From positions 11,963,950-12,027,949 of the forward strand of contig NC_037596.1 in assembly GCF_003073045.1 (NCBI RefSeq): a stretch of 64,000 nucleotides of DNA. Reading direction: 5' to 3'. The stretch's first letter is position 1, and each line of letters starts with the position of its first letter. A program made the translations under genes and the position numbers. The notes beneath the pieces are model-generated. The model had not been told where the DNA came from. It saw only the letters and a list, made by a program, of their open reading frames with translations, and did no database searches. Shown piece after piece: positions 42,121 through 53,282 of the stretch. The stretch comes from Pomacea canaliculata (Eukaryota > Mollusca > Gastropoda > Architaenioglossa > Ampullariidae).

Positions 42121-43399
42121 CAGGCCAGTTCTTAGCCCCCGCGGGGCCCGAGGCAAAGGGCATGTGCGGGGCCCTCACGCCACGATCACACGGTTTTAGT
42201 TGGGATCTAAAGTCACTTTTTTCCTCAGGGATATCTCGTCTTTTATCATTGACAGTACGCTGCATACACATTACAACATAAACCTACGATTAATTTATTT
42301 GTAACGTTTGTCAATAGGTTACAACGAATGGAACCCTACAGTCTGCAGTCGTAGTTGAGGTTGAGTTGATGGGTTTGCATCCGCCATTAAGTAACACACA
42401 ACACACACACCGACACACGTACATGCGAAAGACATTCAGATTTAGTAACCAAATAACATAGCAACACGTAAACATACGGCATAATATAACATGTAAGTTT
42501 TCAACACTAAAAAATATTTACAAGTGAACGTTCCTGGCCTTCATTGAAGCAAAATCATCAATCAGTTCACTGAATTCTAATTCCCGAGAAACACTGTTCT
42601 CGATGGAGAGTATGGCCACAGGCCATGTTCCTCAGCCGATCTTGGCACATCGTTGACCGCAGGTAAGTTTTAATTAATTTCAGCTTCGAGAAACTTCGTT
42701 CTCCGGAAGCTACTGTCACAGGTATTGTGAGGGCAATTCTTAAAGCAATCCATAAATTCGGAAAATCGACTGATCGTCCTTTAATGGAGAGGAAAGTCAA
42801 CATCTTACGAAGGTCTCCATGCACAGAATCTGGAAAAACATACTTCAATACGTCCATTTCCTCGGCAAGCACGTATCCATCGACATCTCGGCTTTCTCCA
42901 TGTGTTAACACATCTTCCAAATTCTTCCCACATGACTTCAGCACCGACTTTGGCAACTCCTTGAAGTTGTAGATAAATCCAAAAATTTGATTATGATTCC
43001 TTAATTGTTCAAATCTTCTTTGAAGAGACGCAATTGCTGTATCCACTATCATGTTGAAGCAGTTGATGCGGAAATCCTCCTGGGCATTTCTTCCTCCTAC
43101 ATCTTCTCCTACGTATTGTTCGTAATCAAACATTCTCCTTCTCTTTCTAATTCGTGTAACTTCAAAAACTGGTTCTGTATCCAAATCCTCTGCAATTTAT
43201 CTTGCATTAATCAGAGAGCTTGAAAATCCATTTTGACGATAATCTGTCAGCCATGTGCAAATGCCCTCCAAGCCATTTAGTGCATCTGAAAAATCCGTAG
43301 TCAGATACGGCTGACTACACTTCCATATGCCTAGTTACCATATCAATCAAAAGCGCGGGGCCCTAGGCAGATGCCTCGTCCGCCTGCCCCTAAGCTCTG
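42121..43399 (-). mobile_element. Internally deleted hAT transposon, 1,279 bp
   Basis: The element lies between exact 8-base duplications gctctgag (42,113-42,120 and 43,400-43,407). It begins CAGGCCAGTTCTTAG, and its other end reads CAGAGCTTAG inverted. The minus-strand frame 42,567-43,184, with an extension upstream to about 43,287 beyond one stop, encodes the C-terminal part of a hAT transposase. The dimerisation domain is recognisable: LWIALRIALTIPVTVASGER, then SFSKLKLIKTYLRS. Just after NMA the frame shifts by one base, and the usual ending (SELIDDFASMKARNVHL) continues to a stop at 42,518. The catalytic N-terminal half is missing. Non-autonomous. Confidence 0.88.
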
Positions 43400-43407
43400 G
43401 CTCTGAG

Positions 43408-44360
43408 AATGATCGAAGCGACAAAGAATTTTTCGTCTGTACTCTAAACAAAACCACAATTAATTGATCCGACTGTTAACAGCAATAACAATAACAACCA
43501 ACTTTATTAGGGCAATTTAAATGGAAGGTGAGCTCTGTTTCCAATATATATTTTTAAAAATAATATATATATACGCTGTATCGATCATTCCCATGCACAC
43601 CTACACATCACGCGCACACACACACACCGCCGACAATTGATCTGAAGTCTGTGGCAGACCGAGCAAACAGATGGTGCAAACTTCAGGCTTGAAAACACCT
43701 TATTTCATCAAAATAAAAGTTTGACAGAGAATTGAGAAAATCTTACTAAGATTGCCGGAATACTAAATATATTTATCATAGATTAAGTGCAGATTAAAAA
43801 CTGTTAATGATTAAAATAAGATTTGGGCGATTTAGTAATAAACGCTGATAAGAAATTCAGCTGGAAGCTCCGAGCTGTATGAGACGCGGAGTTTGTCTGT
43901 CAGAAGGGTAACGAGCCTCATTTGCACATCATGTGATACGTCACGTGAACCAAAATCGAAAATAGCTCTGGGAAGTGCAGGCCAGCAAACGCTGCGCGTT
44001 GACAAAGCAGGCAGCTCGTCAGACCTCGCCTGCTGAGGAAAGCTGTGAGAAGAGGGAGGAAAAGAAGCTAGGGAGCATTATTGTGAAGGCTTGCTCTTTA
44101 CCTCAGCAAGTATTTTATTTAGTTCTTTTAAATTCTGAGTGTGTTCATAGAACATCTTCTCGTTCAGGTACCATGGAGGGCATTGGATCAGAGTTCTCGC
44201 CGCGCTCGTCGTCCGTGAGTACCGATGATCCGGACTAAAAAGGGTTCTAACAAACCCTGTTCCTGGACATACCGACCGGTCTGTGCTGGCATTTTTGTTC
44301 GGATTCATCATCTTAATATCTGAATTCACTTTCAAAAAGACAAAAGCAACAGAAAGAAAA
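43408..44360 (+). promoter_or_regulatory. Upstream region of gene E with a palindromic E-box
   Basis: The sequence TACGTCACGTGAA (43,937-43,949) combines a CRE-like half and a CACGTG E-box, about 420 bases before the gene E start. The DNA from 43,870 to 44,280 is less AT-rich than its surroundings. A short frame opens at 44,174 in a good start context (MEGIGSEFSPRSSS) and is followed by a possible GTGAGT donor. It could be an upstream exon or a short upstream frame. None of this is proven. Confidence 0.35.
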
Positions 44361-47300
44361 ATGAAAAATATGGTGCTCACAACAACAGTCGCTGCATGGT
44401 TATGTGTGCAGGCAGTTTATGGTCAAGGTAGGTTTCTTTCTTTCCTTTTATAGTACTGTAACCGGACTGACCGACACCTCTCGCTAGCACCCTATGCTAC
44501 ACTTTAGCGCCAAATCAGTCCGTTCCTCTTTGTCGTTCCAGGGAAGAGGACGGAAGTTCCCTAGGAGAATTTTCCTCTCTACGAAAATTCTAGCTCTCGT
44601 TAGTCGGATGCGTCGTCTAGTTTTTACCTGCCTCGCGTTGTGTTCTTTTTACCTATACCTATCTCTTGCACGCACCCGAACTACAGCCGACCTAGGAGTC
44701 CACAAAAGACCCTGCTTTACTTTCTAACTACACGTAAAGTGTCTTTTCAGTCGGTGCGTCAGTTCCGCCGGACCTTCTCGTGTGTTTTTTTCTCTTCTGC
44801 TGCTGTTGTCACATCTACATACATGGACAGTACACAAACCTCACTCGCGTTCACACGGCAGAGACATGCGTATGCGTATGACACACTAGCACTCGCTGAC
44901 ACTAACACGCTCACACGAGTACTTACAGTTCATAGACATAAATTTATTTACAAAATACACATCTACCAGCAAAACAACTACCAAACTTAACAACTACCTA
45001 CCTACCTATCTATCTAGAACCTAACACCTAACTCCGGGGGGTGGGGAAGAGACTGAGTGCCAGAAGCCGCTATTGCCAGCGGACCAGATGCCTTGCGGCA
45101 CGATGGTACTTCTCGCTTGCTCAACTCCCAAAGGGGGGAAAAAGGGGGAAAAGAGACTGAGTGTCACGAGCCGCTATTTCCAGCGGACCAGGGGCTTCGC
45201 AGCCCAAAGGTACTTCTCGCTAACTCAGACTCGAAACGCTCTTACTGCTCTACCAGCAGGACCAGTTCTCGTACCGAGAGGAAAGGCGCGGGCGCTTTGT
45301 TGTTGTTGTTTAGTAGGAAAGTGCTTCCACCTTGCGGCGATTTCGCACTATGGGGGGGGGGGATTGGTGTTTTACGCCGTGCTAGCAACTGAGGCTATAT
45401 TACGGCAAGCAGCCAGCCCTGTAAACAGATGCCACGTGCAGAGAAAGAACAGCTTGCCCGAGACGAGAAATGAACTCTGGACAGCCAACCTTCACTGCAT
45501 TGGTGACAGGCGCTAACCGTTGCGCCACCGGACCGCTTAGGCGTGGGCGCTGCTCTACGCCCGCATTTTGTACAGGGCAGCTTGGGTACCACGTCACCCG
45601 CAGTTGCTGCCTGTCTCGCGCTGCGCGCCGCTCGCGCGACCACGCGTGGGGTGGAAGGGGGTCTGGGGTGGAGTGACTAGGCACTGTCAGCAGTACCACT
45701 GACCTAAACAGCGCTCCCGCTACAGTGCTATGGAATATGACACGCATACACACGCACACAGGACAGGTACAGGCTTGGCGGTGGGGGATAATAACTGACC
45801 GGGTGAAAACTCCGTCACCGAAGGAGAGCGGGGGGCGGGTCGACTAGTGACAGGATGTAAGTGCGGGTATGTGTTTGGAGGGAAGGCGTTGAATGCTGTC
45901 GGGCCGCAGACACCGCGACTGCCGCCATTTTCCGGGGGCAAGAACGACACAGCGCTGGACCTCTGGCGGCATACGACAGGAAGAGCAGGATGCTGAGGGA
46001 CCAGCACACAAGACAGGCGCTGGAAAGCAAGCGGCAGTCAACGCAGCACAATCCACCCCCGCCGAAGACTGGAATGCAGAGGTGAGGAAGCTGTCGGCCG
46101 ACGTGCAGTCGTTGCGACGTCAACTGCAACAAGGTCAAGGCAACGAACCTGCGGCTGGCAGACCGCCAAACCAGCGGCCACCACGCTCCAGCTACGAGGA
46201 CAACGGGCCTTCATGCTTCAGGTGTAGTGGCAAGGGCCACATCAAAGTGGGGTGTGGCATGAACATTGACCATCTGCGCAAGCCCCTAATCTACAGGCTG
46301 TCCTGCAGAAAGGGGCAACAGGTAGACCAACATACGCCGGCGAGAAAACATTGATCAGATCCAGCACGTGTGTAGACGTACACATCGAAGATGCTGCCAT
46401 GGCAGCGATACTGGTAACAGGTGTCACTGTATCTACGATTCTGGAACCAGGGGAACAGATGGTTGCCAGGCTACACGTGTAAAGGACGAAACTAAAACAG
46501 GGAGAAAACGGACTCTTCACCACAACATGTTGCTATCAGTGAGCGGAATACTACAGGATGTGCATCAACAAGAAGGTACGAGGGATCACTCGCTTCATCG
46601 GAGGCAACGAAAACTACGCCGCCCATTAGTCTTGTTCTAATGACTTGTCAACTGAAGGTCGTTTTTAATTTTACAGACCGAAAACGAATGACAATGTTTT
46701 AAATGTACTAAACCAATCTGTCTTGAGCTTCAACACTGCTTCAAAATAGGGTTAATATGGACCAAATACCACCAAAAACATCATTGAGGCAATATTGATT
46801 GATGCAGGTTTTACTTGAAACCTTGGGCAACGATGATTGGCCCAAGATTGGTATATTGTTATATTGTTATATAGACTGGAACATACCGATGGAACAAAAT
46901 GTAACTAGCAGAGCACACATAGCTCCATATTACTGGCATGAAAATCATGAAATGATTAACATGTGTGATTTATTTTTTTTCATATTGATTACAGAAAACT
47001 CATGTAGCGTTCATTGCACAAAAGAAGGTTGTGCCAAAAGAGTCATCTGCAACTTCAGTGATATTGTCTTAAGGGAGAAAAGGGAATTCATCATTTCACT
47101 ACGTGCAGACTCTGGTGACGGTAAACGCTTCATATCTTGGTGTAATTGTTAAAGTTGTTGAAGAGTTGCTATGAAGTTGCATATGCACATGCATGTAGGC
47201 ACACGAATACGAAAAGAGAAATAGCGACAGATAAAACGTATTTAACCTTGTGTCAATATATAAATACTTAAACAACAGGAAAGAAGATCACTAAACGTAT

Positions 47301-50300
47301 ACAAAGTGAAAATGTCTTAGAAGCGATTGAAATAGCAAATACCTTAAAACACAGACACACGTGTTTTAAACTTCACTTCCGTTTTATTTTCATAATTCAA
47401 GCCAACAGTGGCACATAATACAATTTTATTTTTGTTGCAGAAATGATTGCAGACTGTAACTGGGTGCGATCAGGGAAATTTGACTGTGACCCTGCAACAG
47501 GCTACACCTGTGATCCGCAGCTTTCTGTTATTTTTAGTGTCAACATAACTAAACCTGAAAAATGTATAAGATCTGGTGAATTTTTATTTGAAGTTGCACA
47601 TGAAAAACCATTCAGTTGTAAAATTGCACCAGGTAAGCAACGGTCTTCTTGACATTTACCTGTTTGATGATAACTGTAAAGTTCTTTCAGTAAATTTATT
47701 TTATCAAGGTGGCTAAAATTATTAACATGACCACTGCATGAAAAATGCTCATTTAAATACAAGTCATGCGTAAAGAAAAAGACCAAACTTCATTAGTTTG
47801 CAGTTTCATTTCCTTGTAAAAGAGCCTGAAGTACCAATCTCTGTTTGTAATATAGATTTCACTGCCGTAAATATTTATTTAAACCAGGGATGCCCAACCC
47901 ACGGCCCGCGGGCCATATCCGGCCCGCGAAACTTCTGCCCACAGTGCAGGAAATCGGCATGTTAGTAATAAAAAAAGACCTAAAAAAAAAAAAGAAAAAA
48001 AAAAGGAAGAAGAAGTATTTATCCCTACGTAGGGGCGTCTCTCAATCTTTTTTTCGATGGACGAACATTTCGATTCAGTGCTCCGACTTGGTGTCTCTAC
48101 GATGCAGCCGGACATTCAGAAGTTGGTTTCGGGTGAACAACTTCAAATATCCCACTAATTACTACATAGTAAATGGTAAGTACAACTTGTTTCTAATAAA
48201 AATGGTATCTGCTCTATTTTTTTTTTTTTTTTTTTTTGTACTTGTGCGGTGAAGCGGCCCGTGACACGCATGTCGGAAATGTGTATGGCCCGCAGGCCGA
48301 AAAAGGTTGGGCATCACTGATTTAAACTATAATTTATTTAACACAATCAAATTTGTTTGCCTTCTGTAGTCTCTGACTCTGGTCTCTTAAAACGTTTCAT
48401 AGTTGTCATTAAACCTACAATATACAGAGTTTATCTATTGTGCACACCGTGTGAGTTTGCATAAGAACGAAAACGAGAATGACAGAGATAAAGAATGTGA
48501 GTATTAAACTGCACGAGTGCTATATATTTACCTCTTTAACATTGTCGTTTTTCTTATAAGATGTCATGTTTTACTTTAAATTGTAATTATTTTTTTAATT
48601 GTAATCTATTGTAATCATACCAAACAGTTATTCTTTTACAAAGCAGTGCAAGTTCTTTCTGAAGAGAAAATGAACTCAGACAATGCTTCAGCAAGTACAA
48701 ATCATAAAAGTCCGAACAAATGTCGGAACAGCACAAATGAGAATGAAAATGGTAAGCTTGTTAAATAAAACAGTACAAGCTCACAAATATCCGCAGACAT
48801 AAATTTGCAGGCACACACTTTCTCTTTCTCAAACCTCTGTATTCATCTCCTTCACTATTTTTCTCACAAACTCATGGATGAGAAATGAGATTATATTGAT
48901 GATCCTATCTGTAACTGGCTACGCGATACACATTTTTCTTTATTTTAATCTTTCCTAAGACCTTAATCCATTAATAAAAAAAACATTGCTAATGCTATTG
49001 TTGCATTTTATTTCACAATTTATTCTTGATAGAAAGTAGACCTTTTAAGTTGTTCTCTTATTAATATACTTTAAAGTTGATATGCTACTTTATACATTTT
49101 TGTTACTTACAAAGTAAATATTCAGCGTTTGGTTATTCAGCTCTTTCACCAACATTGCGTTTCATTCGTAAAGAGATATGACATGATAAATAATGAAAGT
49201 AGAATTTTAATCAGATAGGAATGATGGATAGCTTGATGACATCAGAATCCATACTGTCCGTTTTGTCTACAGGACCAAACCAAAATAAGAGAAGTACCGA
49301 TGAAAGCGAAGATCGATGCCAAGAAGGCGAGTATTTTTTAATAATATACTTTGTTTTAAAATAGATTTCTTTTATACACAAAATCACTGTATCATTTTTA
49401 CTAATAGTGAAAAAAGTAGCTTATAAACTTAGAAAAAGTAAAAGCAAACTTTAAGTTTGATGATGTTTGTCAGAAGAACGCACCAATTACCAGCATATAA
49501 TGTGTGGCAGGTGCCTCAGAACAAGAAAGTAATACTGGGATGATCATAGGTGTGGTGTGTCCATGTCTATTAGCAGGCGTTGTGGCGTCGTTGCTGATTG
49601 TTAAGCGGAGAAAATTGGTGACCTTCGTCAGAAAACGGTAAGTTGACAGTGTTTTAATCTATGCTTTAAATGTTTAAGTCTTAATGAAAAGCTGAAAGTT
49701 GTGTTTCACAGCAATAAGGCTTTAGATCAAGTCTCTTGTCCTTTCTCAAGAAAGCAAGAAAACATCCTAATAGAAATGAAATGTGTATACGAGCGACCAT
49801 TAGTAGACAACTACTAACGCACAACATTCTTACAATAATGTACCTGATACAATGACGCAGGTACATAGAACAACCTAGCAGATATAACCAAATACTCAAA
49901 ATGTCCACACTTCGTCACATGTAGCTGAAATTGTTGATATTAATTCCTTATTTATTCAGAAAAGGACATAAAGGAACGTGTGTCGAAGGCCTGGCTTATA
50001 ACCCTGCCGTCAAAGACTTTGAAAACAAATTTTTGATGCCAGAGACAGCGGATTCTACTAAAGCAGACACACTGAAAGAGACAGATGGTTAGTATAAATA
50101 ACATAATACTCTCTCGAATTGGGAATAGTATTTCAGAATAAGGGTGAATGATGTATGGGATTATGTAACTAGTTAGTAGCTGGAGCTTCTTTCTCTGACG
50201 TATTTAGTGTGGTTTGTTTTTTGTTCAGGGTGTGTAAACAAATATGTATACGAATAAAAGAAAACAAGATCTGCGTGTGAACATAAAAAAATAACAAAAA

Positions 50301-50541
50301 GGAAATGTTTGAAATGTGCGTATCTTGATTCTTTTACATCGAATCATTAAAAAAAACACTTTTGCTTATAGGATATTAAAAAGGGAACTCATGCAGCCCT
50401 TTTCTACATCATTTGACCATTTTAAATGAGGAATGTAATATTTAAGTATACTATTAAATTGACTTTGTAGTGTTGCTAGCAGATACATGACTTAGTTTAA
50501 AATATGAAGCACTCATCTTTTTGTTTGCAGATGTATCTTAG
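44361..50541 (+). CDS. Receptor E: short single-pass receptor with split cysteine-rich domain
   Basis: Exons: 44,361-44,427 (leader MVLTTTVAAWLCVQAVYG); 46,995-47,120; 47,441-47,632; 48,647-48,751 (acceptor may be 3 bases earlier); 49,273-49,326; 49,511-49,637 (membrane); 49,960-50,087; 50,531-50,541. The total is 810 bases, 269 residues plus stop, with consistent phases. Exons 2 and 3 form one domain with about ten cysteines. The motif CDPATGYTC and the strands after it align with CDVTTGTLLRC of gene D Ig1, so E seems to be a one-domain relative with an extra intron. Exons 4-5 are a Ser/Asn-rich stalk. The membrane segment is MIIGVVCPCLLAGVVASLLI. The tail has AYNPAV and ends DVS. Exon 5 uses a GC-AG donor (GCGAGT). 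At exon 8 another frame stays open for 57 codons, so the C-terminus is uncertain. Confidence 0.72.
44457..46640 (+). mobile_element. LTR-retroelement fossil in intron 1 of gene E
   Basis: A GC-richer segment unlike its surroundings. The region about 46,080-46,310 encodes a gag-like part with a coiled basic stretch (LSADVQSLRRQLQQGQ) and one CCHC zinc knuckle (CFRCSGKGHIKVGC). A possible LTR begins TGTAACCGG at 44,457 and may end ...CCTAACA near 45,024. No reverse transcriptase is seen and the element is broken and incomplete. A SINE (45,351-45,540) is inserted in it. The family is probably Gypsy or a relative, and the boundaries are approximate. Confidence 0.5.
45351..45540 (-). repeat. tRNA-derived SINE
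   Basis: On the minus strand from 45,540 it reads GGTCCGGTGGCGCAACGGTT, then AGCGCCTG (A-box type). A B-box-like GAGTTCATTTCTCG follows about 40 bases later, then a long body ending in AAAACACCAATCCCC with a C-run. The head resembles mature tRNA. The type seems common in gastropod genomes from memory, but I cannot check that here. Confidence 0.7.
47885..48320 (+). mobile_element. 436-bp hAT remnant with transposase C-terminus (gene E intron 3)
   Basis: Exact 8-base duplications atttaaac flank it (47,877-47,884 and 48,321-48,328). The ends are CAGGGATGCCCAACC and, inverted, CAGTGATGCCCAACC. Both ends carry GGCCCGCGGGCC-type sequence just inside. A surviving frame at 48,057-48,158 encodes the last 33 residues of a hAT transposase (MDEHFDSVLRLGVSTMQPDI, then QKLVSGEQLQISH and a stop), of the type found in GTF2IRD2-like hAT elements. 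Poly-A and poly-T tracts sit inside. The rest of the transposase is deleted. Confidence 0.9.
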
Positions 50542-52195
50542 GAGCTGTGCCCCTTGGCCTGCAAGCAATCCCGAACTGAACATAAACATCATAAACATGA
50601 ATCCTACAGAACAGGATGCGGCGTGTGATGTCAGGTTACTTCACTACGCTTCTTCTTATGATGGGGATGACAATGACTGTGGAAGATTGTCAAAACACAC
50701 GTAAATCATCCCTTAACTAAATTAAAGGATAAAAGAACCCAGTGTGCATGAAAAAATTAAAGCAAAGCTAACCGGACATCGGCAACTTTAAGACCTCAAA
50801 AGCTTTTCCAAGAAGTATTCAACATTTCCTTTCAAATCCGAAATCATTTAAAGCATCCAGGTGATGCAAATAAACATGTATCTACTTTTCATTTCAAATG
50901 AATTTCAGGAAAAACTGAAACATAGAAAGATTTCACAGGCATGTCCAGTGTTCACGTACAGTGCTCATTCGTGTTCATCACATGAGGTGTTAAACCTTTA
51001 ATATCAACAAACGATTGACCAGAGAAGGCGTGGATGTATGCAATAAAGTTAGTGGTATATGAGTTTTCGTCGATGAAGAAAGGTATTTTGTATCTAGCAC
51101 AAATTGAAGAAAAGTGTTTTGAACAATAAATGATTTTGTTATATAGGCAAATAGCAAACGCTACATCACTTATAAGAATCTTTACAGACATGAACGTTTA
51201 TATTCACCATCTCACAGAACTGTGATCAACATCATCAATTACCAGTCTTCCTATTTATATTGAAGTGCATTTTGAATTGACTGATAACATTCAGCTGTTT
51301 GAAAAGAAGTTTGTGACCAGCGCCTTAATCAACTGTTGTTGTTTTTATTGTGAAGTGTACATTTATACATTATTAAAGTAATTTTTCAAAGTTATATCGA
51401 TTTATAATCCTTCTAAATATTTGACTGCTTATAACTACATGGTCCCCTTTGTTTCACCACGATAGGATCACAAATTTTGTTTATTTCTCGTGGTCTGTTA
51501 GCTGTTTTATTGCAGTTTCCTCCCGTTCTCTTTTATTTTATTTTTACTGACATTTTTTTTCAATATTAAGAAACGTTTTACTGTGAGAAAGACTGTTATA
51601 TGGATCCCGTTCTCTTTTAATGCTTCTGTAAATATTTACATGCAATAATATAAACTGATGTATTTTAACGAATGAAAACACCTGATGAAGTTACAAATAA
51701 TTCTTTTAATTTATACGCCTAGTTACAACTTTCACTTGACACCTCTAATAAACTTGTGTAGATGCGCATGTAATTTGCTTTTTTGAATAATCGCGGATAT
51801 GATTGATGTCTAACCCTTTCCCATACAGACCTTAGACTTTTATTTGATATTGTTCATATTATAGATTTTTCTGATGTCAACCAGGGTTACTTAGGGTTCT
51901 ATGCTCTAGTGTACTGTCACGAAGAAATTAATGTATTTTTTTGTGGGTGCATTTCCTTAATCTAGTTAACTATATATATATTCAAAAGCAGTTGCCATTG
52001 TTAATACATAATCCTCGTGTAATATCATTTCACAAATTTATTCTGCATCATTGTTCCCCTCTTTGGGGTTAACTAAGTTTGTCATTAGACATTTGTCACA
52101 GAGTAGTTTGTCACAGTAACTATTTTAAAAAAGAAATTCGGAATTGCAAGCTGTTATCTACGCATGAATCGCACTCAAGGTACACTCACGCTTAC
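50542..52195. other. 3' region of gene E and intergenic DNA
   Basis: Probably 3' untranslated sequence of gene E at first. A 57-codon frame from 50,531 to 50,704 (NINIINMNPTEQDAACDV...) looks protein-like but is out of phase with exon 7. Beyond 50,750 I see AT-rich DNA without genes. Confidence 0.45.
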
Positions 52196-52203
52196 TTCTA
52201 GTG

Positions 52204-52390
52204 CAGCTGTTCTTAACCTTGTTTGAGGTACCGAACCCACAAGTTTCCCATGCACATGCACCGAACCCTTCTTTAGTGTCATCACGAATTGCGGGTGTGT
52301 CTTGACCTCCGTGGCGGAGGCTCCGCTGAACCCCTGAGACCGACTCACCGAACCCCTAGGGTTCGATAGAACCCCGGTTAAGAACCACTG
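52204..52390. mobile_element. 187-bp hAT-type MITE
   Basis: Terminal inverted repeats CAGCTGTTCTTAACC at the left and GGTTAAGAACCACTG at the right. The flanks ttctagtg (52,196-52,203) and ttttagtg (52,391-52,398) match at seven of eight positions, as expected for an older hAT target duplication. The interior is full of CCGAACCC/GGGTTCG repeats. No coding capacity. Confidence 0.82.
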
Positions 52391-52744
52391 TTTTAGTGTT
52401 ATGCTCAAGGTGATTCATCACTGAATCATGTGATCAACGCATGCCTAACCTTGTCCTAGTTCACAAAAGCCTGGTGGAGTCCAACCATATGTGCATAACG
52501 CCCACATCATGATTGAGCACTATTCAAAGTTGTACAGATATAGTAAGAGCAATCAGCTTAATGATAGACAATTAGCATACTGTGCAACTGGCCGTGGAAA
52601 TGCAATTTTATACATTGGTATAATATTTTTTTCCTCTTTTCATTTTTTAACACACGCGCGCGCGCGTGTACACACTCCATCTGTCATTAGTTGTAAAACT
52701 ACCTTTATTGTGATCTCTTTTCCTTGGAAACATAGCACAGGTTC

Positions 52745-53282
52745 ACACAATACAATACAACTTTATTGACTCCCAGTGGGCAATTCAAAGACCAGTTTAC
52801 ACTTCAGTGAACACCGCTGCCTGCTATTTGAAATCTTTCATCGCTGTTTCATGAGCCGTTTGAAAGCATTAACAGCAGAACACAAAGTATTCTTGTCTGG
52901 TCACATCCGTAGCTGAGCAGCGCCTACGTCATCCTTAGAAACAGAAAAGAATAACCTTTCACAATAGGTCAACAGTTTAAAGAGTTCCTTATGATTGAGG
53001 TATCTAAATCAACAGAGGGGCAGACTGCAAAGGAGTATATCTTGACAGTCATTGTCGATTGTCATTTGATAACAAACACTTGAATGTCATGTCCCCTGCC
53101 ACGCTACACTCGTGATACTCTGGCGACCTTTCACAAGAACCGAAGTCACCGAATACACTTCCTGCATAAGTTTGGCATTTTTCATTAATGCTTGCCAGAT
53201 CATGTGACAACGACTGTTTTTCATTGTCCATCAAGTACAAGAACATCCAAATGGTTTTGTACCAGTTTGATACGACATGCAC
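52745..53282 (-). repeat. Probable LINE 3' end with ATTGT tail
   Basis: The minus strand reads AATTGCCCACTGGGAGTCAA, then TAAAGTTGTATTGTATTGTG, a typical non-LTR retrotransposon tail near 52,750-52,790. Upstream on the same strand, 53,049-53,282 is open (SHDLASINEKCQTYAGSVFG...). I do not recognise the protein, and whether it belongs to the element is unknown. Confidence 0.45.

Noticed and set aside
42567-43184. The 205-codon frame as a domesticated host gene
   Set aside because: It lies inside an element with target duplications, has a stop upstream and a frame shift at its end, and lacks the catalytic half.
44494-46138. Many overlapping open frames of 70-150 codons
   Set aside because: The region is GC-rich, so stops are rare by chance. 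It consists of retroelement and SINE sequence. Only the zinc-knuckle stretch shows a real domain.
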